Positions 8,664 to 17,178 of a stretch of DNA of 64,000 nt are shown here, one piece after another. The notes beneath the pieces are model-generated. The model ran no database searches. It was not told the DNA's origin and saw only the letters and a list, made by a program, of their open reading frames with translations. This DNA is from Herbiconiux sp. L3-i23 (GTDB taxonomy: Bacteria > Actinomycetota > Actinomycetes > Actinomycetales > Microbacteriaceae). Location: the NCBI RefSeq assembly GCF_023734115.1, contig NZ_AP025737.1:2170001-2234000 (forward strand). Reading direction: 5' to 3'. The translations under genes were made by a program, and so were the position numbers. Within the stretch, counting starts at the first letter, position 1, and the number at the start of each line of letters is the position of its first letter.

Positions 8664-9440
8664 TCAGTCGCCCTTCACGCGGAGCGGCCCGCGGATCACC
8701 TTGAACTGCGCCGGCTGCGCAACGGGACGCACGGTGATGTGGTCGAGGTTCACGTGCCCCGGCAGTTCGACCGAGTAGACGACGACATCGGCGATGTCCT
8801 CGGCGGTCAGCGGATGCTCGACACCCGCGTACACCTTGTCGGCACGTTCCTGGTCGCCGTCGAAACGGTTGAGCGAGAACTCCTCGGTCTTCACCATGCC
8901 GGGCGCCACCTCGATGACCCGCAACGGCTCCCCCGCCAACTCGAGACGCAGCACCTCGGTGAGCTTCAGCAGCGCAGCCTTCGTGGCGTTGTACCCGGCG
9001 CCGCCCTCGTACACCTCGGTCGCCGCGATCGAGGTGATGTTGACGATGCTCGCCCAGCCGGCCTCCGACGCGGCGCGACGCAGCAGCGGAAGCAGGGCGG
9101 CCGTCGTGCGCTGCACCGACACGACGTTGACCTCGAACATCCACCGCCAGTCGTCGGCGTCGCCCGCTTCGACACTGTCGAGCCCGCGAGCGCCGCCCGC
9201 GTTGTTCACCAGCAGATCGACCCCTCCGCGCTCAGCGAGATGGGCTCGCAGCGCCTCGATGTCGTCCGCCACGGTCAGATCGGCGACGAACCACTCGGCA
9301 CCCGTCTCGGCGGCCAGCGCCTCGAGACGATCTTGACGCCGCGCGACACCGGTCACATCCCAGCCGTGCTCGCGCAGCCGGGCCGCGATCGCCCAGCCGA
9401 TACCCGAGCTTGCTCCGGTCACCACAGCATGACGCGCCAC
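8664..9440 (-). CDS. SDR-family NAD(P)-dependent oxidoreductase
   Basis: 258 residues, the classical short-chain dehydrogenase length. The cofactor motif TGASSGIGWAIA sits at residues 8-19, then NNAGGARG, NITSIAA with the catalytic Ser, and the YNATK catalytic Tyr/Lys. The substrate is unknown; the enzyme most resembles serine 3-dehydrogenase/YdfG-like SDRs. The GTG start at 9440 has a GGGAGG ribosome-binding site and gives the family N-terminus (MARHAVVTG). It is divergent from the acyltransferase gene at 9525. Confidence 0.88.
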   Translation of the reverse strand: MARHAVVTGASSGIGWAIAARLREHGWDVTGVARRQDRLEALAAETGAEWFVADLTVADDIEALRAHLAERGGVDLLVNNAGGARGLDSVEAGDADDWRWMFEVNVVSVQRTTAALLPLLRRAASEAGWASIVNITSIAATEVYEGGAGYNATKAALLKLTEVLRLELAGEPLRVIEVAPGMVKTEEFSLNRFDGDQERADKVYAGVEHPLTAEDIADVVVYSVELPGHVNLDHITVRPVAQPAQFKVIRGPLRVKGD

Positions 9441-9524
9441 GGGCGCCTCCCTCTCTCCGTCGGATCGATCGGGCGCCGCTGCCCGTCCCCGCCACGCTAG
9501 CCGCTCGCGCCCTAGGCTGTGGCC

Positions 9525-10610
9525 GTGGCCTCCCCCGACAATGATGCCGGAACAGACAGTGTCGCCGGAACCGCGACGAAGCGGCGGATCCCGCTCTGGG
9601 ACAACGCCCGGTTCGCGGCGATCTTCCTCGTCGTCGTCGGTCACGCGATCCTGCGCCTCACCCCCGCGGACGGACCCGCGTCGGTGCTCTACCTGGTCGT
9701 CTACCAGTTCCACATCCCGCTGCTCGTGCTGGTCAGCGGCTACTTCGCGAAGTCGTCGCTCGGCCGCCGCGAGCTCACCCGCATCGTCACCGACATCGCC
9801 ATCCCCTACTTCGTCTTCGAGACGATCTGGACGATCGTGCAATGGCTCGTCGAAGGCAACGACGTCGTCAACTACGCGAACCCGTCATGGACCCTCTGGT
9901 TCCTCCTCGCCCTCATCGGCTGGCGCCTCCTGCTGCCGGTGCTCGCCGTCACCCGGTTCCCGCTGGCGGCGGCGGCGCTGATCTCGATCGGGGCCGGTTA
10001 CCTCGGCGACATCGACCAGACCTTCGCGATCTCGCGGATGCTCGGCCTGCTCCCCTTCTTCGTGCTCGGCTGGCGGCTGCGCACCTGGGAGCCGGGAGGG
10101 CGCACCCTCACGAGCCGTTGGGACGACGCCTCACGCCGCGGCGTCATCATCGTCCGGGTCGTCGCCGCCGCGCTGTTCGCCGTCGTGATCGTGGCGACCG
10201 CCCTGCAACTCGAGACCTGGCGCGACCTCAAGATCCGGCGGTTCCTGCTTTTCGACGAGGCCTACCCCTTCATCGGATACGACGAGTGGTGGGCAGGACT
10301 CGTCCGCCTCGCCGTCCTCCTTCTCGGCGCCGTGCTCAGCGTCGCGTTCCTCACGCTGCTCCCCCGCCGCACCACGTGGTTCACCGGGTTCGGTTCGGCG
10401 ACCATGTACGTCTATCTGCTGCACACCTTCTTCCTCTACCCGCTGCGCGAGACCGGGTTCATCGAGGACAACGCGTCGACCTGGCTGCTCGTCGTCCTCC
10501 TCGCCCTCTCGTTCGGGATCACCGTGCTGCTCAGCACCGCGCCCGTGCGCCGCCTCCTCCGACCCCTCGTGGAACCGCGCCCGAATTTCCTGCTGGGGCC
10601 CGAGCGCTGA
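9525..10610 (+). CDS. Acyltransferase family 3 membrane protein
   Basis: About 361 residues, an integral membrane protein with roughly ten helices. It opens with RIPLWDNARFAAIFLVVVGHAILRL, the conserved acyltransferase-3 first helix with the essential His near residue 38, then FHIPLLVLVSGYF. These enzymes O-acylate cell-surface sugars or lipids (OafA/WecH/fucose-4-O-acetylase type). The -10 box TAGGCT at 9513-9518 places transcription at about the GTG at 9525; the GTG at 9519 is an alternative. The C-terminus is Arg/Pro-rich and cytosolic. Confidence 0.85.
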   Translation: MASPDNDAGTDSVAGTATKRRIPLWDNARFAAIFLVVVGHAILRLTPADGPASVLYLVVYQFHIPLLVLVSGYFAKSSLGRRELTRIVTDIAIPYFVFETIWTIVQWLVEGNDVVNYANPSWTLWFLLALIGWRLLLPVLAVTRFPLAAAALISIGAGYLGDIDQTFAISRMLGLLPFFVLGWRLRTWEPGGRTLTSRWDDASRRGVIIVRVVAAALFAVVIVATALQLETWRDLKIRRFLLFDEAYPFIGYDEWWAGLVRLAVLLLGAVLSVAFLTLLPRRTTWFTGFGSATMYVYLLHTFFLYPLRETGFIEDNASTWLLVVLLALSFGITVLLSTAPVRRLLRPLVEPRPNFLLGPER

Positions 10611-10659
10611 GACCGTCGTCACGGCCACCCGCTTTCGGTTACGCCGTGTTTCGGGAGCA

Positions 10660-10688
10660 TTGCCGCTCCCCTTGCCGCTTCGTAGAGT
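10660..10688 (+). promoter_or_regulatory. metY promoter with leaderless start
   Basis: The -35 TTGCCG (10660-10665) and -10 TAGAGT (10683-10688) are separated by exactly 17 nt, and the metY ATG begins 6 nt after the -10, so the mRNA is probably leaderless. That leaves no room for a 5' riboswitch, although sulfur genes in other bacteria often carry one. Confidence 0.65.
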
Positions 10689-10694
10689 CGCGTC

Positions 10695-12011
10695 ATGACT
10701 CATTCGCAGTGGAGATTCGAGACCCAGCAGATCCACGCCGGCGCCTCACCCGACCCGGTCACCAACGCCCGGGCCACGCCCATCTACAAGACGACCTCCT
10801 ACGTCTTCAACAGCGCCCAGCACGCGAAGAACCTCTTCGCCCTCGCCGAGTTCGGCAACATCTACAACCGCATCCAGAACCCCACGCAGGCCGTCGTCGA
10901 AGACCGCATCGCTGCGCTCGAGGGCGGGACTGCGGCGCTGCTGCTCGCCTCCGGTCAGGCCGCCGAGACCTACGCGGTGCTCAACATCGCGCAGGCGGGC
11001 GACCACATCGTCTCGTCGAGCTCGATCTACGGCGGCACCTACAACCTCTTCAAGTACACGCTCGCGAAGCTCGGCATCGAGACCACCTTCGTCGAGAACC
11101 AGGACGACCCCGAAGAGTGGCGTCGCGCGGTCCGCCCGAACACGAAGCTGTTCTTCGCCGAGACCATCGGCAACCCGCGCATCAACGTCCTCGACATCGA
11201 GTCCGTCGCCGACATCGCCCACGAGGCGGGCGTGCCGCTCATCGTCGACAACACGATCGCGACCCCGTACCTCATCCGCCCGCTCGAGCACGGCGCCGAC
11301 ATCGTCGTCCACTCGGCGACGAAGTTCCTCGGCGGACACGGCATCGTCGTCGCCGGCGTGATCGTCGACGGCGGCAAGTTCAAGTGGAGCGAGAACTCCG
11401 AGAAGTTCCCCGGCCTCTCGACCCCCGACCCGTCGTACCACGGCGCCGTGTTCACCGACGCCGTCGGCGACGAGATCGCCTACATCATCAAGGCGCGCGT
11501 GCAGCTGCTGCGCGACCTCGGCGCATCCATCTCGCCCGACAGCGCGTTCAGCCTCATCCAGGGCATCGAGACGCTGTCGCTGCGCATCGAGCGTCACGTG
11601 CAGAACGCGCAGGACATCGCGCTGTGGCTCGAGAACCACGCCGACGTCGCGAGCGTCAACTACGCGGGACTGCAGTCGAGCCCCTGGTACGACGCCGGAC
11701 AGAAGTACGCCCCGAAGGGGGCGGGCGCGATCATCTCGTTCGAGCTGAAGGGCGGCGTCGACGCCGGCGCGAAGTTCGTCGAGAGCCTCGAACTGTTCAG
11801 CCACCTGGCGAACATCGGCGACGTCCGCTCGCTCGTCATCCACCCCGCGTCGACGACGCACTCGCAGCTCACCCCCGAGCAGCAGCTCACCACCGGTGTC
11901 ACCCCCGGTCTCGTGCGGCTGTCGATCGGGCTCGAGAACGTCGAGGACCTGAAGGCCGATCTCGACGCCGGCCTCAAGGCCGCGCGCGAGTACAGCTCGC
12001 AGGCCGTCTGA
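10695..12011 (+). CDS. metY: O-acetylhomoserine sulfhydrylase (bifunctional O-acetylhomoserine/O-acetylserine)
   Basis: 438 residues, the long MetY form of the Cys/Met PLP-dependent family. Makes homocysteine from O-acetylhomoserine and sulfide. The PLP lysine is in HSATKFLGGHG (about Lys210), with the cofactor aspartate in VPLIVDNTIATPY and the phosphate-binding ASGQAAE loop. The N-terminus WRFETQQIHAG is typical. metX, which makes its substrate, follows on the same strand after a hairpin, so the pair gives direct-sulfhydrylation methionine synthesis. Expression starts at the promoter directly upstream. Confidence 0.95.
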   Translation: MTHSQWRFETQQIHAGASPDPVTNARATPIYKTTSYVFNSAQHAKNLFALAEFGNIYNRIQNPTQAVVEDRIAALEGGTAALLLASGQAAETYAVLNIAQAGDHIVSSSSIYGGTYNLFKYTLAKLGIETTFVENQDDPEEWRRAVRPNTKLFFAETIGNPRINVLDIESVADIAHEAGVPLIVDNTIATPYLIRPLEHGADIVVHSATKFLGGHGIVVAGVIVDGGKFKWSENSEKFPGLSTPDPSYHGAVFTDAVGDEIAYIIKARVQLLRDLGASISPDSAFSLIQGIETLSLRIERHVQNAQDIALWLENHADVASVNYAGLQSSPWYDAGQKYAPKGAGAIISFELKGGVDAGAKFVESLELFSHLANIGDVRSLVIHPASTTHSQLTPEQQLTTGVTPGLVRLSIGLENVEDLKADLDAGLKAAREYSSQAV

Positions 12012-12027
12012 CCGCTCATTGCGTCTC

Positions 12028-12059
12028 GAGGGCCGGCTCCGCAACGCGGGCCGGCCCTC
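12028..12059 (+). terminator. Hairpin between metY and metX
   Basis: Perfect 10-bp arms GAGGGCCGGC and GCCGGCCCTC around a 12-nt loop, 16 nt after the metY stop, followed by ATCCTTT. It is probably an intrinsic or partly attenuating terminator. The T run is weak, so some readthrough into metX is plausible. Confidence 0.7.
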
Positions 12060-12120
12060 ATCCTTTCCCGCCGTAACAATGCACCGCCGCGCCCCGGCCG
12101 TCCTCGATACTGAAACCGGA

Positions 12121-13329
12121 ATGGACTGGCAGACACCTGAAGACGCCGTGCCGTCGACCTTCATCACCGAGGCCGACCAGCGCGCGCTGCTCGGCAAGCC
12201 GCCCGCGACCGGCGCCTGGCGCGAAGGCGACCCGGTGGCAGGCCGCCGCTTCGTCGACGTCGGCGCGCTCACCGTCGAATCCGGCACCGAGATCCCCGCC
12301 GTACGGATCGCCTACGAGACCTTCGGCGAGCTCTCCCCCACCCGCGACAACGCGATCCTCGTGCTGCACGCGCTCACCGGCGACGCGCACCTCACCGGTC
12401 CGGCAGGCCCCGGCCAGCCGACCGCCGGATGGTGGACCGGCGTCGTCGGTCCCGGACTCGCGCTCGACACCGACCGCTGGTTCGTCGTCGCGCCCAACAT
12501 CCTCGGCGGATGCCAGGGCAGCACCGGGCCCGCGTCCCTCGCCCCGGACCGGGTCGAGTGGGCGGCTCGGTTCCCCCGCGTCACCATTCGAGACCAGGTC
12601 GCGGCGCAGCGTGCGTTCACCGATGCGATCGGCATCAGCCGGTGGGCGGCCGTCGTCGGCGGTTCGATGGGCGGCATGCATGCCCTCGAGTGGGCGGTCG
12701 AACACCAGGATCTCGTCGACCGGGTCGCGATCCTCGCCGCCCCCGCGGTCGCCAGCGCCGACCAGATCGCGCTCAACTCCGTGCAGGCCGAGGCGATCCG
12801 TATGGATCCGCGCTTCCGGCACGGCGGCTATTACGCCTCCCCCGACGGCGAAGGCCCGCACCGTGGACTCGCGCTCGCGCGCCGGATGGCACTGCTCAAC
12901 TACCGCAGCCCCGACGAGCTCAACGACCGGTTCGCCCGATCGTGGCAGAGCGGACTCGACCCGCTGCTGACCACGAGCGGCCGATACGCCGTCGAGTCGT
13001 ACCTCGACTTCCACGGCAACAAATTCACCCGTCGCTTCGACGCCAACAGCTACCTCCGACTCGTCGGGGCGATGAGCTCGCACGACCTCGGGCGCGGGAG
13101 GGACAGTCTGCAGGCGGCTCTCGCCCGCATCGACATGCCCGCCCTCGTGCTCGGCATCGACAGCGACCGGCTCTTCCCCGTCGACGACCAGCGCGTCATC
13201 GCCCGCCACGTGCCCGGCAACATCGACGGTGACGACCCGGTCGTCATCTCCTCCGAATACGGTCACGACGGGTTCCTCATCGAGAACGACCTGGTCGGCG
13301 CCCAGCTGAGGCGCCTCCTCGACGCCTAA
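12121..13329 (+). CDS. metX: Homoserine O-acetyltransferase
   Basis: 402 residues, an alpha/beta-hydrolase-fold acyltransferase that converts homoserine and acetyl-CoA to O-acetylhomoserine. The nucleophile elbow GGSMGGMHALEW places Ser at about 182; the triad Asp is in LGIDSDRLFP and the His in SEYGHDGFL. LVLHALTGDAHL and NILGGCQGSTGPAS are family blocks. The ATG at 12121 is preferred over upstream in-frame starts because conservation begins shortly after it and the reading frame before it covers the metY terminator. Confidence 0.95.
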   Translation: MDWQTPEDAVPSTFITEADQRALLGKPPATGAWREGDPVAGRRFVDVGALTVESGTEIPAVRIAYETFGELSPTRDNAILVLHALTGDAHLTGPAGPGQPTAGWWTGVVGPGLALDTDRWFVVAPNILGGCQGSTGPASLAPDRVEWAARFPRVTIRDQVAAQRAFTDAIGISRWAAVVGGSMGGMHALEWAVEHQDLVDRVAILAAPAVASADQIALNSVQAEAIRMDPRFRHGGYYASPDGEGPHRGLALARRMALLNYRSPDELNDRFARSWQSGLDPLLTTSGRYAVESYLDFHGNKFTRRFDANSYLRLVGAMSSHDLGRGRDSLQAALARIDMPALVLGIDSDRLFPVDDQRVIARHVPGNIDGDDPVVISSEYGHDGFLIENDLVGAQLRRLLDA

Positions 13330-13389
13330 CCCTCGACCGCTCGGCTGACGATCAGGAGGTCGGCGTATCGTCCCGATCTCACCCGAATG

Positions 13390-13416
13390 CAATAGTTGAG
13401 AATTCCACTACTATTG
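13390..13416. promoter_or_regulatory. AT-rich dyad upstream of the orphan response regulator
   Basis: CAATAGT and ACTATTG are perfect 7-bp inverted arms around a 13-nt centre that contains GAATTC. TACTAT (13409-13414) inside the right arm could be the -10 box of the downstream gene. The AT content stands out sharply from the surroundings, so an operator overlapping a promoter is likely. Its binding protein is unknown; autoregulation by the adjacent regulator is one possibility. Confidence 0.55.
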
Positions 13417-13444
13417 GGTTCCATTCGAGCCGAGCCTGCAGCGT

Positions 13445-14116
13445 ATGGAACAGATCACAGAGCAATCTCCCGCCCAACGGCCGGTCACCGTCGCCGTGCT
13501 CGACGACCATCAGATGGTCGCCGAAGGGATTGCGTCGCGCCTGTCCGCCACTCCCGAGGCGATCGAGGTCGTGGCCACGGTCACGTCGTGGGGCGCTCTT
13601 CTCGCTCATGAGGCATTCCCTGTCGACGTCGTCATCCTCGATCTGAACCTCGAGGACAACATCCCCGTCTCCACCAAGATCCGCGCGCTCTCGTCCGCGG
13701 GCAGCCGTGCGGTCATCATCAGTCGGCACGCCGACTCGGGGTCCATCCACGGCGCCATCCAGGCCGGAGCCGCCGCCTTCATCGCGAAGAGCGAATCAGC
13801 CGCGGCGCTGACCGCGACCGTGCTCGCCGCGGCGCAGGGGTCCGCGGAGCACAGCGACGCGGTGCGCCGCGCGCTCGCCGAGTTCCAGAACGCCGAAGAC
13901 CCGGGGCTCGGCCGGCAGGAGCACCGCGCGCTCGTGCTCTACGCGGCGGGGCGATCGATCAAAGAGGTCGCCCACGACATGGACACCACCGAGGAGACGA
14001 TCAAGTCGTACATCAAGCGCGCCCGCCGCAAGTACCGCGCGATCGGCGTCGACCTCGGCACCAAGAACCTCCTCCGACGTCACGCGATCCGCGAAGGCTG
14101 GATCACCCCCGAGTGA
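13445..14116 (+). CDS. LuxR-family response regulator (orphan, NarL-like layout)
   Basis: 223 residues. Receiver domain at about 12-135, with the acidic pair in AVLDDHQM and the phospho-acceptor Asp in VVILDLNLED, then a LuxR-type HTH at about 155-220 (SIKEVAHDMDTTEETIKSYIKRARRKY). It is clearly a paralogue of the regulator at 19733: both share FPVDVV-LDL-L-DNIP and EET-KSY-KR-R-KYR. It has no adjacent kinase of its own, so it may be driven by the kinase at 17179 or act without phosphorylation. The AT-rich dyad lies 29 nt upstream. Confidence 0.88.
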   Translation: MEQITEQSPAQRPVTVAVLDDHQMVAEGIASRLSATPEAIEVVATVTSWGALLAHEAFPVDVVILDLNLEDNIPVSTKIRALSSAGSRAVIISRHADSGSIHGAIQAGAAAFIAKSESAAALTATVLAAAQGSAEHSDAVRRALAEFQNAEDPGLGRQEHRALVLYAAGRSIKEVAHDMDTTEETIKSYIKRARRKYRAIGVDLGTKNLLRRHAIREGWITPE

Positions 14117-14140
14117 GCCCCGCTTCCGGGCCAGTTCCGC

Positions 14141-14156
14141 TTCGGGATATCCCGAA
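14141..14156. promoter_or_regulatory. Perfect 16-bp palindrome ahead of the LiaRS-like operon
   Basis: TTCGGGATATCCCGAA is a perfect palindrome lying about 45 nt upstream of the -10 box TAGCGT (14203-14208), which precedes the kinase ATG at 14215 by 6 nt. Position and symmetry suit a dimeric activator such as the response regulator encoded at 15470. The assignment to that protein is inference. Confidence 0.55.
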
Positions 14157-14214
14157 CCGGATGCTCCGGGGAACGGGGCGGTGCGAGGCAGCGCCTCGGT
14201 CCTAGCGTTGAGCC

Positions 14215-15482
14215 ATGACCACAGCCACCTCCGTGCTTCCGCGACGGCGATCGACGACGGCGTCCCCGCTGAGGCTCGCCGGCGCCATCGCCCAACTCGC
14301 CGCGCTCGGCCTCGTCGGGCCCCTTGTCCTCACCGTCGTCCTCACCCTCTTCTCCGTGGGACTCGGGCTGCTCCCGGTGCTCGGCATCGGAGTCGTCTTC
14401 CTCATCGCCTTCATCTACTCGCTCTTCGCCGTCGGCTGGCTCGAGACCGCCCGCGTCGACGGGCTCTACGACCTCGGCCTCCCCGCCCTGCGTCCTCGCC
14501 CTCGACCCGACCCGGGTCCGGCGGGGTGCTGCACCTCTTCTGGCATCAGGCGATCGACCCCGCCATGTGGCGGGCGATCGCGAACGCCGTGATCTCCACC
14601 CTCATCGGCCTGCTCGTGCTGCCGCTCGCGACCGCCGCCCTGACCGGACTCGCCGGCGCGTTCGCCCCCCTCTACGCCGGAGGCGCGACCGTCCGAATCG
14701 TCGGCCTCGACATTCCCGTCGGCTGGGCGACCCTCAGCGGGATCCTCGTCTTCCTCTTCGCCGCGGCCGCGGTCATCGGGCTCGCCCTTCTGCACGGTGT
14801 CCTGGCCCGCGCGATCGTCGTGCCGAGCCGCGAGGCGGAGCTCGCCGAAGACGTCCGCCGCTCCGACGCCCGCCGCGCCGGCGCCGTCCGCGCCTCCGAG
14901 GTGGAACGCACCCGCATCGAACGCGACCTGCACGACGGCGTCCAGCCGCGGCTCGTCTCCGTCGGGATGACGCTGGGGCTCGCCCAGCAGAAGATCGACG
15001 ACGACCCGGCCGCCGCCCGCGCGCTCATCGAGGAGGCTCACACGTCGACGAAGGCGGCGATCACCGAACTCCGGCAGCTCGCCCGCGGCATCCACGCGTC
15101 GGTGCTCGACGACCGCGGACTCGACGCCGCTCTGTCGGCGCTGGCGGGCCGCTCGCACATCCCCGTCGCCCTCGATGTGCGGATCGACGGGCGCTGCAGC
15201 CGGGAGGCGGAGGCCGCCGTGTACTTCGCGATCGCCGAGTCGCTGACCAACGCCGCGAAGCACTCGCGGGCGAGCGAATGCCGTGTCGTGGTGCGACGCC
15301 GCGAAGACGGCACACTGTGGGCGAGGGTCGAGGACAACGGCATCGGCGGCGCTCGCGTTCTGCCGGGCGGCGGCCTCGACGGCATCACCAACCGGGTGCT
15401 CGCCGCGAGCGGGCAGATCCGGCTCGACAGCCCCACCGGGGGCCCGACCGCTCTGGAGGTGACGGTGCCGTGCGCATCCTGA
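14215..15482 (+). pseudogene. Sensor histidine kinase (HisKA_3) with apparent -1 frameshift
   Basis: The first ~90 codons (MTTATSVLPRR..., two membrane helices ending ETARVDGLYDLGLP) are in one frame, and the rest (from about GSGGVLHLFWHQAIDP) continues one base back. The break lies in the GC-rich stretch near 14475-14520 and would be repaired by one extra base, giving about 422 residues. Downstream parts are intact: two more helices, the phospho-acceptor ERDLHDGVQPRL, NAAKHSRAS, the ATP-lid DNGIGGARV and GGGLDGITNRV. So this is either a recent inactivation or a sequencing indel. It overlaps the response regulator start by 13 nt. The family senses envelope stress in LiaS/VraS-type systems. 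Confidence 0.75.
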
Positions 15483-16144
15483 TCTGCGAGGACTCCGTCC
15501 TCCTCCGCGAAGGACTCGTCCGACTGCTGGAGGACGCCGGCCACACGGTGGTCGCCGCCCTGCCGGACGCGTCCGAACTCGGCGAGACCGTCGCGGCGAC
15601 CGCGCCCGAACTCAGCATCCTCGACGTCCGTCTGCCGCCGACGTTCACCGACGAAGGCATCAGAGCCGCCGTCGCCCTCCGCGCCGAGAACCCCGAACTG
15701 CCCGTCCTCGTGCTGTCGCAGTACGTCGAGGAGCGGTACGCGAGCGAGCTCATCGCAGGCCGCGGCGGCGCCATCGGCTACCTGCTGAAGGACCGGGTCG
15801 CCGATGTACGCGACTTCCTCGACTCGGTGGAGCGCATCGCGGCCGGCGCGAGCGTCCTCGATCCCGAGGTCGTCGCCCAGCTGCTCAGCAGGCGCACCCG
15901 CGACGACCGGCTCGTCGCTCTGACCGACCGTGAACGGACCGTGCTCGCGCTCATCGCCGAGGGCAAGTCCAATCAGGCGATCGCCGGAGTGCTGTACGTC
16001 TCCGAGGCGAGCGTCGAGAAGTACGTGACCGCCATCTTCCAGAAGCTCGGCCTCGAGCAGGACGGCGCAGGCAACCGACGGGTGCTCGCCGCACTCGTGC
16101 ACATCGAAAGCAGCGGCACGACGCCGACTGCGGGAAGGCAATAA
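15470..16144 (+). CDS. LuxR-family response regulator (LiaR-like)
   Basis: 224 residues from a GTG at 15470 with GGAGGT upstream. The receiver begins MRILICEDSVLLREG; the phospho-acceptor Asp is in LSILDVRLPP and the switch Lys in YLLKDRVAD. A LuxR HTH follows at about 150-210 (LTDRERTVLALIAEGKSNQAIA...VEKYVTAIFQKLGL). Translationally coupled to the upstream kinase (13-nt overlap) and to the downstream DUF4097-type gene (1-nt overlap TAATG), so all three form one operon. Likely binds near the palindrome at 14141. Confidence 0.93.
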   Translation: MRILICEDSVLLREGLVRLLEDAGHTVVAALPDASELGETVAATAPELSILDVRLPPTFTDEGIRAAVALRAENPELPVLVLSQYVEERYASELIAGRGGAIGYLLKDRVADVRDFLDSVERIAAGASVLDPEVVAQLLSRRTRDDRLVALTDRERTVLALIAEGKSNQAIAGVLYVSEASVEKYVTAIFQKLGLEQDGAGNRRVLAALVHIESSGTTPTAGRQ

Positions 16145-16995
16145 TGACCGCGATCACTCCCCCGGCACCGCCCGAGCAGGGCACCGCGCCCACTCCGCCG
16201 TCGGCACCGCGCCGCAACGGCGCCGCGAAGCCTGTCGCGATCGTCACGATCGCCGTCGGCGCGGTCCTCCTCCTCGGCGCCGCGGCGTCGGCGGTGGCGA
16301 GCACGGTGCTCGGCGCCTCCTCCGGCAGCCAGACCCTCACCGCCGACGCCGACGGCGTCGAGAGGCTCGAGGTCGACACGTCGGAGGGCGACGTGCGCGT
16401 CGAGTTCGGCGACGTCGACGAGGCCGTGCTCGAGGTGACGGGCCGCGTGGAGGGCTCGTGGAGACTCGAACGCGCGGGCTCGACGCTGACGCTGGACAGC
16501 CCCGAGACCATGTTCGACTGGACATGGGGCGGCAACACGCGCGCCACGCTCACCCTGCCGGAGGGGCTCGCCACCGCAGGCCTCGACGCCGACCTCTCCC
16601 TCGACGCGGGCAGCCTCACCACCGCGGCGGACTTCGGCGCGGTCGCGGCCGAGGTCGATGCCGGCGCCCTGCGGCTCGACGGCAGCGCCCGTTCGCTCGA
16701 CCTGTCCATCGACGCGGGCCGCGCCGACGTGGACCTCGCCGACGTCGGCGACGCGACCTTCGACGTGTCCGCCGGCATGGTGGTCGCCGAACTGTCGGGC
16801 GACGCCCCGCGTCGCATCGGTGTCGAGGTGAGTGCCGGGTCCGTCGAACTCACGGTTCCGGACGGCAGCTACGACGTGACCGAGGACGTGTCGGCAGGGT
16901 CGATCGACAACCGACTCGAGACGAGCACCAGCGCCTCGCGACAGATCGGTGTGACGGTGTCGGCCGGAAGCGTCACCCTTCGAAGCGCGGGCTGA
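16144..16995 (+). CDS. Membrane-anchored DUF4097-type beta-helix protein
   Basis: 283 residues: a Pro-rich cytosolic N-terminus, one membrane helix at about 28-55 (VAIVTIAVGAVLLLGAAASA), then an extracytoplasmic domain of short repeats such as LDAGSL, VDAGAL, IDAGRADV, VSAGMVV, VSAGSVEL and VSAGSVTL. Such repeats are typical of DUF4097/DUF4098 right-handed beta-helix putative adhesins. Its place directly behind a LiaRS-like pair recalls the LiaF/LiaG association in Firmicutes, where DUF4097-type proteins modulate the kinase. That role is inference. A hairpin terminator follows at 17011. Confidence 0.8.
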   Translation: MTAITPPAPPEQGTAPTPPSAPRRNGAAKPVAIVTIAVGAVLLLGAAASAVASTVLGASSGSQTLTADADGVERLEVDTSEGDVRVEFGDVDEAVLEVTGRVEGSWRLERAGSTLTLDSPETMFDWTWGGNTRATLTLPEGLATAGLDADLSLDAGSLTTAADFGAVAAEVDAGALRLDGSARSLDLSIDAGRADVDLADVGDATFDVSAGMVVAELSGDAPRRIGVEVSAGSVELTVPDGSYDVTEDVSAGSIDNRLETSTSASRQIGVTVSAGSVTLRSAG

Positions 16996-17010
16996 CGCGG
17001 CTACTTGCAT

Positions 17011-17045
17011 GGGGTCGGTCGGCGCTTCGTGCGTCGACCGGCCCC
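17011..17045 (+). terminator. Terminator hairpin after the LiaRS-like operon
   Basis: 15-bp arms (GGGGTCGGTCGGCGC with GCGTCGACCGGCCCC, two non-Watson-Crick positions) around TTCGT, followed by TTTCC. It begins 15 nt after the stop at 16995. Confidence 0.75.
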
Positions 17046-17098
17046 TTTCCGTCGTCACGAAGCTGAGAAATCAAGAGCAAGACACTCGGTGTGGCACC

Positions 17099-17110
17099 CC
17101 CACTAGTGGG
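17099..17110. promoter_or_regulatory. 12-bp palindrome upstream of the second kinase operon
   Basis: CCCACTAGTGGG is perfectly symmetric, lies about 70 nt before the ATG at 17179, and is set in a larger partly symmetric region (GGCACCC...GGGCAC). A candidate operator. No -10 box was placed with confidence. Confidence 0.4.
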
Positions 17111-17178
17111 CACAGGGGTGACAGCATGTGCTCGCCGCGGCACACCCCACGCGGCGGTACAGCTGATCCGGAAGCGAC

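Noticed and set aside
10611-10694. SAM or other sulfur riboswitch before metY
   Set aside because: The promoter places transcription at the start codon, leaving no leader, and no aptamer-like helices were found.
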